This document shows, in pieces, positions 13,800-26,699 of a DNA stretch of 64,000 bases. Each line of letters begins with the position of its first letter. Positions within the stretch are counted from its first letter, which is position 1. A program made the position numbers and the translations under genes. This stretch comes from Perca fluviatilis (Eukaryota > Chordata > Actinopteri > Perciformes > Percidae). The notes beneath the pieces were generated by a model, which saw nothing but the letters and a program-made list of their open reading frames with translations, was not told the DNA's origin and searched no databases. The DNA lies in assembly GCF_010015445.1 (NCBI RefSeq), contig NC_053134.1:17146629-17210628 (forward strand). The letters run 5' to 3'.

Positions 13800-16280
13800 C
13801 TGTCATGAGAGTAGGTCTGCAAAATTAATTGAATAATAATCGCAATCAGAATTTTGGCTTCCCACAATTTTGGCTTCCCACAATTAAATTAAATGCATGC
13901 TCCGCTCATGGAAAACTCAGTTGCATATGAAATCAAGCACTTCCTAAACTAATGGCATGACTCGGGAAAGACTCAGCCAGTGCCACGCCAGCAGTGGCAT
14001 TACACACAGCCATTTGCTTTGTTTACCTTCATTAAAACGCCTGAAAACCACACCAGGCTGCTACAGTATACCCATACAGATCTCCACAAACTGTTACAAA
14101 CTCAGTTATAACTCCACTCAGGTAGAACAATCTTTTGGTTTAATTAAAGGCATTACTTTTTAAGGATTATATTATTCTACAGTATTGAAAAAACAAATAT
14201 CTGAATCCCAAAATTGAAAACCGAATACCAACCCAACAAACAAATATCCAATTAGTCGAATATTAGGGTCCAGCCCTACTTAGTTTGATGCAAAAGTGTG
14301 TACATTAGCAGGAATGTAGCACAACATGGAAGTAAAAGCAGTGCTCCGTTTATTAAATGTGAAGGTGCAATACAAATATTTTGTCCCTTTATTATTAATC
14401 GTAATCTAAGGCGGATGGCTGACTACTCCATTTAGTTCACAACTGTTCCTGCATAGAGTTAGTGGTAGACTCCTTCTCTGTACGATGCATAATATAACAC
14501 ACTGTCTGAACTCGGCGCCCGGGAGCTTTCCCCAGATTAGGATGCCTTCACTATCTGCATTCGCCACCCAATCCTCCGAGCAACAACTGCCCCCAATGGC
14601 AACCCTGAGCCAATAAAACTGGGTTGGACCCAGCTCTCCTCAGAGGTAGACAGCGACTGGACTGGCTGTTTTGTCTTCTCCTGCCCTGTAAAAGGCAAGC
14701 CTAACCAGTCAGTCCCTCCAGAAAAACGCGATTATGCGATCGCATAATTCAATGCATAATCAGCCAAAGTCAGCATATTCACGCGTGGGCCGCATTTTTT
14801 CAAATATGCCGCACTTTCGCCGCATAAATTAAAAACGTATGTCGGGCTGGTTGCAGCCACAGTCACTGGTGTGTACCTGTACTGACTGGAAACGTTACCG
14901 AGGATTATTTACCGCCGATGGCGCAGATGAACTAACGCTACACTCGTTACTGTAAGTAGGTAGCCTACAATAAAACCTCCATGATTAAAGAGTCAATACT
15001 TATCAATAACCCACTTACCTGTTCTACAGGCAGAAACACGTAGAAACCGATATTTCAGTCTGCGCTGTCCACTCTCGTCCACTGCGCTGTGCAAACACAG
15101 CTCTACTCTGCAAATAGCGACTTTACAACAAGCTAAAATGAAAGATGTCATTTTGTAGTCTAACTGTTTGTCTTAATTTGCAACCAATCTTGAACTTTGG
15201 ACAAACTCTTGTAAACGTAGCTGCTGTCTAAACGAGCCATCCTCTCTGCTGGAGCGGTAAACCTATGGATGTATTTTAAGACCAAAACAAATACATGTGG
15301 CTAATTAATATGCACGTGAATGACGCGTTCTTTATTCTTGATGATGTGGTATTATTTAGCAACAGAATTGTCTTATTTCAAATTAGGCATACAGGACTAA
15401 TCTGAGATCATTTTCTAGTTAAGTAGCCTATCTAGTTATCATTATGGATTTTCCATGTTTTTAGGGGTTTGCTTACTAATGTAAAAAATATAGCATTAAT
15501 TTAGTAAGAAAGTGAAAATATCAAAGAAGATGATGCGTATTAGGTTTAATTTTATTTTCTTTATTTGAAAGTCCGGCCCCTGGAGTGTCTGCTTAAAAAA
15601 ATTCTGGCCCTTGGAAAAATGTAGTTGATGACCCCTGGTCTAGCTTTGCTGCTAATGGCACAACATCCAGTGGCAGTGGCTAGCTGGGTTAGAACCATTT
15701 TCTAAAGCTTCATAGTAGGTGCGGCATATATTTTCCTGCTTTTTTGTACTTTTCCAATCACACCTATATTTCTTTCAGGGCCAGTAAAAATGTAGAAGGG
15801 GGCAGCAAAACTCTGATCTACTGGCCCCGGGGGCCAGTGGGGATTTTTTTTTATGTTGAGCCCTGCGACCACCCCGACGATAGTGGTGAACTCTGTGAAC
15901 AGGGTAGTGGTGAAGATAACGTCATACACCCGTGGCCGTATTTGCAAGAAATGTTTCTGTACATTGATGTCAGCTCTAAAAATCTGCTGTTTGTTCTTTG
16001 AACTTAAGAGAATTGTGCCTGAAAAGTCCTAGAAAAGAATGTGATTTTGATTTGATGAGTGAGATTAAGAAGATATGGGAACACTGAATATGCTTTATGC
16101 TTTACTATAAGAAAGCCACAATAAAAAATTACTTTTGATACTTAAGTACAGTATATATCAGATACTTTAAGACTTTTACTTAAGTAATATTCTAAAAGGT
16201 AACTTTCACTTCTACCAAAGTCTTTTTCTAGTACGATACTTGTACTTTTACTCAAGTATTGCTTTCTAGTACTTTATACA
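13800..16280. repeat. Block of transposon relics, mainly hAT-like and fish dispersed repeats
   Basis: There is a 'gaatattagggtccagccc' edge near 14260 and a motif-rich stretch at 14715-14880 with GATTATGCGATCGCATAAT. A 'gttgatgacccctggtct' edge lies near 15625, and a TACTTAAGTA/TACTTTTACTCAAGTA-type repeat at 16135-16275. These resemble recurrent teleost repeats, but no complete element with TIRs could be delimited. No coding gene was recognised. Confidence 0.4.
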
Positions 16281-16284
16281 AAAC

Positions 16285-16530
16285 TGTGATAGACGCACCT
16301 CAACCTCCTGTCATTCTGGGGGGTTTTCTAGTTTTTTTTGACTAACCAATGCTCCCGCAGTTTTCCAAGCCCTAGAAAATGACCTGCATACTGAACAAGT
16401 TTGCATTTGTATATTTGGATGACATCCACTTTTCCAAGACCGCGCAAGAGCATGTGCAACATGTGCAGTATGTCCATCAAAGACTGCTGGAGAACCAGCT
16501 GTTCTTTGGGGTTCATTGTCACTGCAGGCG
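16285..16530 (+). pseudogene. Ty3/gypsy-type retrotransposon RT fragment
   Basis: [12 protein letters not shown] (from 16351) is followed, after a frameshift, by [20 protein letters not shown] and [15 protein letters not shown]. This is the classic gypsy reverse-transcriptase palm with the YLDD catalytic box. Only about 80 residues remain, with one frameshift, so the copy is non-functional. No LTRs were seen; the following bases to about 16920 may be related debris. Confidence 0.75.
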
Positions 16531-16919
16531 GCAGAAAACTGCTTTTGTGTGGTCCAAGTCTGCTGAGGAGCCTTCATGGAGTTACAGCGTCGTTTCACCA
16601 CAGCTCCCAACCTCACCTCAACTATCCTACCCAGAAAACTTTTCTACCACCAAAGCTCCAATAATGTAAAGCTATATTTCTCAGTCCCACCAGTTCAAGT
16701 CCTAGGACGTTCTGCTGAGCTAGTGGAGATCCTCCCTACCTCCATCACAGAGGTAGTCTCCTGGGGAATCGAACACAAGAACATTCAGCTCCCAGTGGTT
16801 GTCTTGCTATTCACCTTTTTGTCCCATCTCACCTATGCTTGCAGGTCCTCTAGTTGGGGCACTCCTCTCACCTGGCCTGTCACCCTGAGGTTGGACGCAC
16901 ACTGGTATACACATTAGTC

Positions 16920-17820
16920 TTAGGCAGTGTCCTTGTTTAGGGTACTAGTTGCCTGAAGGTAGAAGCTCTTCCTGAGCCTCTCAGTGCTGCCCTGGTGCAT
17001 CCAGTACCTTCTTTGTGACCTCAATAGGGAGAAAAGGCTGCTACCTGGGTGGTTTTGATCTTTAATGATTATCCAAGGGTATTTTAATGCCTGGTGTAAA
17101 TATTCTTTAGGCAGAGTATGGCACTGCCTATTGTGTGATCAGCCAAATAAACTACTCTTTGCAGGGCATTGCGGTCCTGTTCGGTGCTGTTTGCGTACCA
17201 GGCAGTGATGTTCCCCATCAGGATGCTATCAATGATGTAGTAGACATGGTTCAATATTTGATGGGATAACTGGAATTTCCTCAGGCGTCTGAGCCAAGTC
17301 AGACCCTTGGTAATGTGGACACCTAGGTACTTGAAGCTGTCCACTCTCTCCACAGAGAGGGGGGCTTTTCATTGTTGTCTGTGATCAGGCCACCATAGCT
17401 GTGTCGTCAACAAACTTGATGTCGGTGCCATAAGAATAACACATCAAATTCATATAGAATAAAATATATTGGAGTCGAAAGTGGCTACATAGTCGTATTG
17501 GTACAGTGAGTACAGCCGCTGACTCAAAACACAACCTTGGAGTGCTCCAGTGTTAGGGATGACAGTGAAAGTTACCACCCATTCATTAACCTCTGCTTCA
17601 GCTGTTTTAGCTTGTTGGCTGTTGATGGCCTCAAAGCGAGCATAAAATGTGTTTAGCTCACCTGCTATAGATGCATGAGCACTTGACAAGGAGGAGGGGG
17701 TGAGTTTGTAATCTGTCATAGTTCTTACACTTTGCTTTTGGGGCTGCAACATTTTTTTCCCTTTTTGCCTCCTTTACTGCTCTTCTCACATTGTAGGCTG
17801 CTGCATAGAGCGCCAACCAT
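16920..17820 (-). pseudogene. Decayed L2/CR1-like LINE reverse-transcriptase fragment
   Basis: On the minus strand, reading from 17752 downwards: GALQGCVLSQRLYSLYQYD, then an FVDDT motif near 17410 equivalent to the catalytic F/YxDD box, then VDSFKYLGVHITKGLTWLRR and LILMG-type C-terminal RT sequence (17353-17084, with ITAWYANSTEQDRNALQRVV). The pieces are in correct order but interrupted by stops and deletions, so the copy is dead. The assignment to L2/CR1-like fish LINEs is from memory of the family. Confidence 0.75.
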
Positions 17821-17843
17821 CACCAAAAATCTGCTTACAGACT

Positions 17844-18191
17844 AGTGTGTAGGATTTAATGGCATCTAGCAGTGAGGTTGCAGATTGCAACCAACTGAAT
17901 ACCCCTATCGTCACCCGTCACCCATCCCTTTCCAAACGCATAGTAGAACCTACAGTGGCCTTCAGGTAATCTAAAAACGTGAAAGGCCCTCTCCTGAACC
18001 AGCATTTGGTAGTCCGTTCTTGGCTACTGTAGAAACATGGCAGTGCAATATGGCCGGACTCACTCAAGATATAGATATGAAGGGCTCATTCTAGGTTAAT
18101 GAAAACACGATTCTTAATTCCACTAAAGAAAATATAATTCTGAATATTATATTCCATTTCTGCCAATAAATCCCCCTAAATCCTACACACT
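17844..18191. mobile_element. 348-bp MITE with 15-bp perfect TIRs
   Basis: AGTGTGTAGGATTTA at 17844-17858 is the exact reverse complement of 18177-18191. There is no open frame. It abuts the TTAA element and is of a type common in teleost genomes. No clear target-site duplication was identified. Confidence 0.7.
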
Positions 18192-18201
18192 GGTCCTTTA
18201 A

Positions 18202-20394
18202 AGGGGTGATAGAATGCAAAACCGATTTTACCCTGTCATAGTTGAATGAGGACAGTTTGGTGGGTAAATAGGACATACATAGAAGCTCAAAATCCCATTG
18301 ACACCCCTTTACTATGAAAATCTCATATTTTGAAACTGCCGCTGAAAACGGGCGAATCCCAACAAAGCTGGAAGTTGACGTCAACCTCCCAAAACCGAAC
18401 CGTTATGTAGCCGCGCGCCTGGGTGTATTAAGAGAACGGTCACCCGCAACATTTACATAGGCTACACAACTGACCTGAGATCAGGTAGTTTTCTGAATCT
18501 AGCTAGGTCACGCAGATCTCTGTTATTCCATTACAAAAATTCACTTCTGAAACTTTTTTATGCGAGAAATCAACCATATAAAGCTCAAATATGGGCCGCT
18601 TTACGAAAATGGATGGCTATTTGCAATTTTCTCCGACTGTGTGTCGGAGTTTAGTGCCGGTGTTGGTGCTGCCTGGGTTGCTACATCGCCGCCCTGACCG
18701 CAGTGTCAGCGAGCTTGTTACTCCCGCAATCTTTTACCGCAGCCCGCAGGTTCCAGTTAATCTTATAATGGGTATGTGTGTTGAGTTATTTAAACAAACA
18801 ATCGGGAAATAAACGCCTCTTGTCCGTGAGTCTCATTGATAGAGCGCGGCGGTGAGATGGAGTCCATCAATGAGAGCTAGCTAGCCTCCTCCTAACTCTG
18901 ACATTCACAAAAATACATTCAATTGAAATCCGAAATCGGACAAGTGTTAGCTAAGCTTTGTAAGACCTTGAGGAACCTATAATATTCATGCCGTGACGAA
19001 ATTCAAACTGTAAATATACTTTAGTTATGCGAAAGTGAGCAAGCTGCGATATTTCCCCATTGTAATGAATGGGACATATAGCAAGCAGCTGCTCCACCTA
19101 CAAAGACGCCTTGCGTTCATAAAAATGCCTTAAAATCAAATCGGACACAACGGTTAGCTTTATAAGACATTGGGGAATGATGTTGTATAAGTGGTGGACG
19201 GAAATTCAAACTGTAAATATAATTTAGTTATGACGAAGTGTAGCTAGCTAGCTGCGGTATTTCCCCATTGTAATGAATGGGACAAATAGCAAGCAGCTGC
19301 TCATCCTACAAAGAGCTTATGCGTGTTCATAAAAATGCCTTAAAAAAATCCGACACAACGGTTAGCTTTATAAGACATTGGGGAATGATGTTATATAAGT
19401 GGTGGACGAAATTCAAACTGTAAATATAATTTAGTTATGACGAAGTGTAGCTAGCTAGCTCCGGTATTTCCCCATTGTAATGAATGGGACAAATAGCAAG
19501 CAGCTGTTCGTCCCTACAAAGACGCCTTTATGCGTTCATAAAAATGCCTTAAAATCAAATCGGACACAACGGTTAGCTTTATAAGACATTGGGGAATGAT
19601 GTTGTATAAGTGGTGTGGACGAAATTCAAACTGTAAATATAATTTAGTTATGGCGACAGTGTAGCTAGCTAGCTGCGGTATTTCCCCATTGTAATGAATG
19701 GGACATATAGCAAGCAGCTGCTCGTCCTACAAAGACGCTACGACCGTAAAATGCCTTAAAATCAAATCGGAACACGACGGTTAGCTTTATAAGACATTGG
19801 GGAATGATGTTATATAAGTGGCGTGACGAAATTCAAACCGTAAATATATTAGTTATGCCGGCAGCTGGCCGCGGAGCCCCGTAGTGCAGTATCCACAAAG
19901 GGTGACTTTGCGCTGGGTATGGAGCCCAGCAGGCTGCCGCTTTCTCGTCAGACTGTGTGGAGCTCCTAAAGTCCGACACGTCTTACCAAATTTGCAATTA
20001 GCCATCAATTTTTGTAAAACTAGTTGATTTCTCGCTTAAAAAAGTCTCAGAAGTGAATTTGGTAATGAAACATTGCAGTGTCTGGAATATGAGATTCTGT
20101 CGCTTCTCTAATGTATGTGTATTGGGGATTCGCTCAACCAATCAGCGCGCGTCTCTAATGTCTGCGTATGGCAAGTCGCTCAACCAATCAGCGCACAGCT
20201 CATCTAAATATTCATGACTATACCATATTTGGAGAAAGAAAAGCTCTTGTTACAAATAGGGCCAAAACACAGGGATGCATAAGGGCCAGTAAAATATCAA
20301 CCAGGCCATTTTCAGCCCAACCAATGTTACATACCCCATTAGGAGACCATAAGGAACAGTGTGAAATACCCTATATAATCATTCTATCACCCCT
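18202..20394. mobile_element. 2.2-kb TTAA-flanked non-autonomous DNA transposon (Kolobok/piggyBac-like target site)
   Basis: The ends are inverted repeats beginning AGGGGTGATAGAATG (18202) and ending CATTCTATCACCCCT (20394), 15 bp perfect. They are flanked by the duplicated target TTAA at 18198-18201 and 20395-20398. No transposase frame survives. The centre (about 18960-19860) is a tandem array with about 207-bp units. The TTAA duplication fits Kolobok or piggyBac; the AGGG terminus lacks the CCC start usual for piggyBac, so Kolobok-like is preferred, by inference. Confidence 0.8.
18960..19860. repeat. About 207-bp tandem array inside the TTAA element (4-5 units)
   Basis: The landmark ATTCAAACTG recurs at 19001, 19204, 19411, 19624 and (one change) 19831, spacing 203-213 bp. 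Each unit shares CCCCATTGTAATGAATGGGA, AAATGCCTTAAAA and GACATTGGGGAATGATGTT blocks. Units differ by small indels. Confidence 0.85.
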
Positions 20395-20879
20395 TTAAAT
20401 ATTAGTTAATAAACGTATCATGGTACAGACACACAACATAAAGAGCAGCTTTCATGCTGACAAAACAGAATATTTTCCAATTCTGCTTTTTTTTGAGTAA
20501 AAACTTTTCATCTAAAATTCTGGCAACTTATTTTGACATGTAAATATTAAGCTGAGATATGTTAGTAGTACGTACATTTATTTACTTTTCATTTTAAGTG
20601 GTAGGCTTTTCAAGAAAAGTAAGCTGATCCCACATCCTGCAGTGGGTCAGTTGGCCATGCTGTATGTAGAGGGACACCTGCAGAGGTCACACATGAGCTA
20701 AAACTCTGCATGGAGAAGGGCAGAGGAAGTGGAGAGGGAAGAGAAACACCAGAGAGAGACAGAGAGATGACAGACCAGACTTTTACTAACACCATTTACA
20801 GATAGTTTGTATGGACTGTTAAAGCTTGTTTTGTGGGCCTGAGCAGTTTGCTATATAGAACAATACAATGAGTGCAGCA

Positions 20880-21190
20880 GGTTTAAGTAAAAGTAGATTT
20901 CTTCATTTTCTACTTATATATCCCAATACCTTTGTCTTTTCTGCTTTATTTGCTAGTAACTATTAGGTAGAGACACACAAACACTGAAAATACACTGAGT
21001 TCTTCTGTACTACTACTGAAGCCATTTTATTTTACAGTACATTTTCTGTACTTTTCACTCCTCTACCTTTATCAGTCTGCCAAAGCTGCTAGTTACTTTA
21101 ACACTTGAGGGTTTACATGCAAAACATATTGCTTATACTGTATATTGCAGGTGGGTACATTGCTAAACTTGTATCTACCCAACACTACAA
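20880..21190. repeat. TACTTAAGTA-family dispersed repeat fragment (tentative)
   Basis: It has the same flavour of sequence as 16135-16275 (AAGTAAAAGTAGA, GTACATTTTCTGTACTTTTCAC) and ends near 'tctacccaacactac'. No coding content. Confidence 0.3.
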
Positions 21191-21589
21191 GTCATTAGAT
21201 GTAGTGCCACCTGTATCAGCTACAATAAAAAAAAACTGCTTCAATCAATAATTTACATCTCCTTTATTTAACTGAAGGGGACTGTTATTCAGAATAGGTA
21301 ATAGGAATATTTTGCTGCTAATTCATTCTGCAATTCAGAAGAGGAAATAGTAGAAACTGATGTAAGAGACACGCAAAAGCTCTTCATTTCATGTAATGGT
21401 GGGGCCTTAAAAAGACAGCATCCTAAGGTTATTGAATATTTTATTTAGTACAAGCATTACATACTGTGGCTTCAACGAAGCCTTACATACAGAATACAGT
21501 ATGCATGTGACACTGTCATATGTGTGAAGGAGGGTTTTCTCACTTAGGAAAGACACACAGATTGAGAGGAACAAGTTTCGAGCAGCTTA

Positions 21590-22000
21590 AGTGAATTCTG
21601 ATTTCACCCAGGCCATGGACATGTATACCAGTCTTTTTGTCAAGAATGCTCTTCATCCAACCTTATCCGACTGGTTACCCTTGTGCACTCGTTATGGTTT
21701 TGTTAAGCCCAGCCGTTACTGCCCTTTGGGATGGAGTCAGAGATACACTTTCCAAATTCTTAAGCATGAATGTAGTCCTATATCCAGCCACATGTTTATT
21801 TTGGTATTAAGCCCCAAGGCATCAATTTTAAATCAGCAAAAAAAAAATATCACACTAGCATGCCTTGCATCAAAACGCTTAATCCTTATGAACTGGAAAG
21901 TCAGGAAGGCAAAGTGTTTTGACTTGTATAATAGGCTGGAGTAGTTCCGGAACCTTATAAGTATAGAAAAAGCAACCTTGTTATTGATGTATCCTGATAG
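21590..22000 (+). pseudogene. LINE 3'-end fragment (L1/Tx1-like, tentative)
   Basis: An open frame 21591-21944 ends with ACLASKRLILMNWKVRKAKC, resembling the C-terminal tail of fish L1/Tx1-type ORF2 (AAKRLILLxWK pattern). The upstream residues are not recognisable. The similarity is short, so the call is tentative. Confidence 0.4.
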
Positions 22001-23230
22001 GGTTGGGAATGGCTTATGGGCCACAAAATGATAGTTCCTGGACTCACAACCCACATTCTTCCCTTCGTAATATAAAAATGTCCTCACTGGACCTAATACT
22101 CTAGTCCTGGTCCCATCATATCCTTTTCCGGTTAAGAATATTTTATAAAACAATAAAGTGTATTAATAGCAATGTACATGTTGATGTAAAACCACCTCCA
22201 TGCATGTGTTTCCGTGGTCACGTTTGGTGTCAAATTAAATTATTTATTCACTGTAATACCCCCTCCCACCCCCCATATTTCATTTGTTTGTCCTGTCTAT
22301 AATTTGTTGGCTATGTCCTTGTAGTGTCAGTTTGCCTTTTCTGTTCATTTGTATGTTGTGAAAAATAAATATGAAAAACAAATACTCCTTATTCCATGCA
22401 CATAATTTGTCACACAATAAGTTGTCACAAGTCATAAATCTTTCCATTAACTTTTCTTCCAGCATTTTAAAGCTTGGGGATGACTAAATATGTCCCTATT
22501 GAATAACATTTTAGTTATTCACTGGACTATTCACTCCAAACCACATTTTCAAATAGCATAACCTACATTCTATGACAACATACGTAAATCAGATTTACGA
22601 GGAGTCAAAGATGTCACCTTTTAGAACCAGCTTCATGGAAGAATTCAAAATCCAAAAATGATCACACAACTATTTTTTTTCTCCTTACATAAAATCCACT
22701 ATTGTCATATCCCCCTAACTCTCCTACATAATGATGACGTTCCAAAACTAAAGCCAGGCATCGTTCTCCTTCACTGGGAAAATCTAAGTGCTGATGGTGT
22801 TGCTGGACAAACTGCGGCTCATCACTCAAATCTCATTCTGCTCATTATGGTCTGTTAAAAATATACTTGATTGTATTGAAACATTAGGAGAAGATTGTCT
22901 TTTTGAGCGCTTCTTATTTTATGTCTTGTCACTCACAGTTTCACAAGAGCTGGGGAAGAATGCCCACTGTGCATTCGATTTTTTTAGTGCATTCTGCTTT
23001 GAAACTCGACAGATATTATTAAGAAATGCTTATTTCCTAGATCGAGTTTCAATTTAAATTTAATTCTTTAAACATAATATAACCAGGTTAGTCCCTTTGC
23101 CAAATGTTTATGGGTTAAAGTATTGCACTATACATAAAATATGATTAGTATCAACCCAATATTTTTGTATTTGACTATGATTTTGTATACAAGCCGAGGG
23201 GACATTTGTGTGTGTTAGCCTTGTGCTCAC
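22001..23230. other. Non-genic stretch
   Basis: AT-rich, no recognisable coding sequence. It ends at candidate exon C. Confidence 0.45.
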
Positions 23231-23287
23231 CTGCATTGCAGTATTTGAGGTCTTGTGGATCCACGTCTACTTGTGTCCTCAGTTGCC
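23231..23287 (-). CDS. Candidate coding exon C of the same unassigned minus-strand gene
   Basis: 57 bp between acceptor TTTTCTGTACAG and donor GTGAGC. In phase 1 it reads QLRTQVDVDPQDLKYCNA; in phase 2 (if exon B is 97 bp) it reads ATEDTSRRGSTRPQILQC. Both are open, so the frame is undecided. No family was recognised and no continuation was found towards position 1. Confidence 0.3.
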
Positions 23288-26200
23288 CTGTACAGAAAAC
23301 ACAAGACACAGAAAAAGACTCAAATGACAAATTAAAAGTGTGGAGCGTCATGCTCCCTTGTTTCGACCTGCACTGTGAAAAATGATCGCGATCAGTGATT
23401 GATTAGGATGTGTGGCGCTCCGTTTTGTTGCGCGTTGTTCTCACACAGTGTGCCAGTAGAAGCTGAGCACAGGACATTCTGGAACATTTCTGCTGTTACA
23501 TGTCAGCGCTGTTGGGCAGAGCTCCAGCTCAGATTTATTCATTCTTTTCAACCATAAGTTTGGTTTGTAATTACATAAAAAATAATTAGCATTCATTAAT
23601 CATTAATAATACTTATGTTTTTTTATACGTACAAAAATATCAAAGATACTTTATTTTCATTAAGTACAATGATGAGGTGAATCGAGGTAAAAGCTCATAC
23701 TATTCTATGCTTTCCTTCATTAAACAAGCACAATAAAGGAGATGCATGTGAAAATAAACATCAAAGTTGGAACAACTGAGATGCAGGTTGTGCATACAGG
23801 AGCAGCCATTCAACACTAACATGTGTCTATTCAGACTGTACGATAACAAACCCTTTACTGATTCATTGTCTGCCCTTTAGGAATTTCAAAGCAAAAAGTC
23901 AGTTGCAGCCTCGGACCTGAGGCTCCTGGAGGTCTGCGTCAGGATCAAGGAGATCTGGTCAAGGTGGAGGCTTAAGTGGATATGTTCTCAGAGCAAATCA
24001 GCCCTTCTGCTATATTGATACAAACGTCTATATACACACACACCAAGTAAAGGGAAGAAAAAGGGCACTGTATTATTCCATGAACAGTTCAGTTCATTGA
24101 AAAACTAGAGTGGATCTCCTTTGTTCTTATTTCTGTCATGCAGCAGCAGCAGTGTGTCCTACAACATTCAAGTTCAATCTTGCAGACACACAAGTCAAAC
24201 AGTTAAAGAGGCTGAGAAGGTGTTTCAGTTAGAATATCATAGAACTTATTTCATTCCTAAAAATCCCCTTTTACTGCAATTTGTACACAAAACCTTGAAA
24301 ATTAGATGATCTACAATTTAGGTCATGCCGTTTCAACATTTCTAGCATTTGCCTTGGCCTGCATTTGATTCTTGGAACGAGTGTCATCCAACGTGAAATG
24401 TGTCTGAGAACAAATTCAAACTCAGCAACCTTAACCAAATAAATCCATTTGACGTTTACATCCAAAACATGATCGCAGTTTGGGATATCAGTTGCATTGT
24501 GGCTGCCACAGGAAATCTACTTAAATATTTGAGCCATTTATCGCTCACCCAGAAGGATTATCAGTTATTTTTAGCTTGTGTTCTTTCCTTATTATCACAG
24601 CTTTAAAGAATACAAGGGATTCAGAATCCTTAACTGTGCCTCAACACTGGCCTTGATAAAGCCAGTGGTACAGTTTGTGTAGGTGTTTTATATTTTTGTT
24701 TTGTCACCTCCTAAGTACATAACGAGGGAAGCCTCTTTTGCTGTGGGTACGTTAAAACTAAACCTGAAGAACCTGCACTGTTCCCCACAGAGCCCTGCTT
24801 CATTTGCTTTTCGTCTCTCCTTTCCTATCCCCCCTCCCCATCTTCTCACATGAACTCTACATAAACCCGCCGATTCCCCCAGAACGCTGCTGTCTATCCG
24901 ACATCAGTACAACTAGACATAAAACACAAAAGTGAGAAAAAATACAAACTGAAATAGACAATATGGTATAGAGAATGAAGAGAGGGAGAGGGAGGGAATG
25001 AGAGAGACAGAGAGAGAGAGAAGGAGGCCAGATTGCAGAGGGTTGAATCAATGCAGCGGCCTGGTCCCTTTTTTTCATCTCCCCTCTCTTTTTTCATTTT
25101 TTTTTCTCTCTCTCTCTCTCTCTCTCTCGCTCTCAAATGATTCACAGTGGAAAGAAAAGGCCTTTTCCTTGTCCTCAGTTGAACTCCACATCAGCTTCCT
25201 GTTAGAAAAGCAAGGAGGAAACACCCAGAGCAACACGCGCGTGCGCACATACACACTCAAATACACACAGTGGAAGGCCTTCACTAGTGGATTCTTCGCA
25301 GCAAAAGAAATTAGGTCAAACACTTAAATGCACTGAGATGCACAGAGATTTTAAACGTAAAAGTGTTTGGTGGGGACAGCAAAGGCATACTGGGGCAACA
25401 AACATGAATGCAAACAAACAAACGCTAGTTGCACTTGAAAATTCATACAAGCTACACGTTATACTGTCATCTCATGGCTTGCAACATTATTAATACCAAA
25501 AAAAGAAGATGAAATAATCGGTCAGACACCCACTGCTCCTACTGTTAATACACCATCCATCTGTGCAGTTTAGAACATGACAAGGTGGCTCGGACACACA
25601 ATAAAATAAATGATGTGTATTTAAAAAAAAAGAAAAAAAAGGCTCAGAAAACCACCTTTAAAGTCCCTTCACAGGCAGAAACTAACGCACTACATGCATG
25701 CATTCTCAAAACGCAAGATGACCTGATGGGTAAAGTGACAGGAGTCTCTGTGAGCCTCTACAAAACAGCTCAGGACAGGATGGGACAGCACAGCACAGCA
25801 CGCCACATTGCAGCATCAGCCGTGCACACTGAAAATCCCCGCCCCAACTCCACGGCCGCCCACCCTCTGACCTGAAATGCCCTTAAAGAAACAACACACC
25901 ATATCACCATCACATCCAATCAACTATTCATAGAAAGGCTGGATTGCACTCGGCCTGATCTTGCCGTTTAGGGTTTCAATCAATTGCGTGAGATATGAGA
26001 GGGCGAGATGGAGAGTGGGAGGGAGAATGAAGCTGTTCGGAAAGCAAATAAGAGAAAAATTTGGGTGAATCCAAGCCTCCTCTCCTCCTTATATTGGCCA
26101 CTGCCAGTATGGCCCACAACAGAGCTCTGAGCTACAGGGTAAATCAGATGATAATCACGCCAATTTTCATTCTGTCGCTATGTGCATGCTCCTGTCCCAC

Positions 26201-26623
26201 TGACTCACAGTGGTGAAATGAGCCCCAATCCATTGTCTGAGGGCAACCTGTGTTTCTGCTCCATTTTCTCGAAGGCACAATGACATGTTCCTGTTTATAG
26301 CGGTGACTGGGCTTTATAAACATACAAAATCAGTTATTAATACGTCTCATTAAAAGACTGTGTTTGCGACCAACGGCCGCGGCCAAAAGGTCATTCGGAC
26401 CCTGTTCATATTTTGGCTTCTGACAGCTCTGTTCCTCTTTCTAATGAAAGATACATGGAGGGGGAGAGAATGTGGTAGTAGCACAACACCATATTTCTGT
26501 CAGCCAACACAGAACTTTTCTCAGGAAACACCGCTGCGTTGCTATTTCGACTGACCCTCCGGTATGAGTAGAATCTTACCCGGCAGGTCAGGCCAGTCTG
26601 CAGACGAACTTTGAGAGCACACA

Positions 26624-26699
<76 letters not shown>

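Noticed and set aside
13957..14163. Possible short + strand gene
   Set aside because: It lies in transposon relics, with no similarity or splice support.
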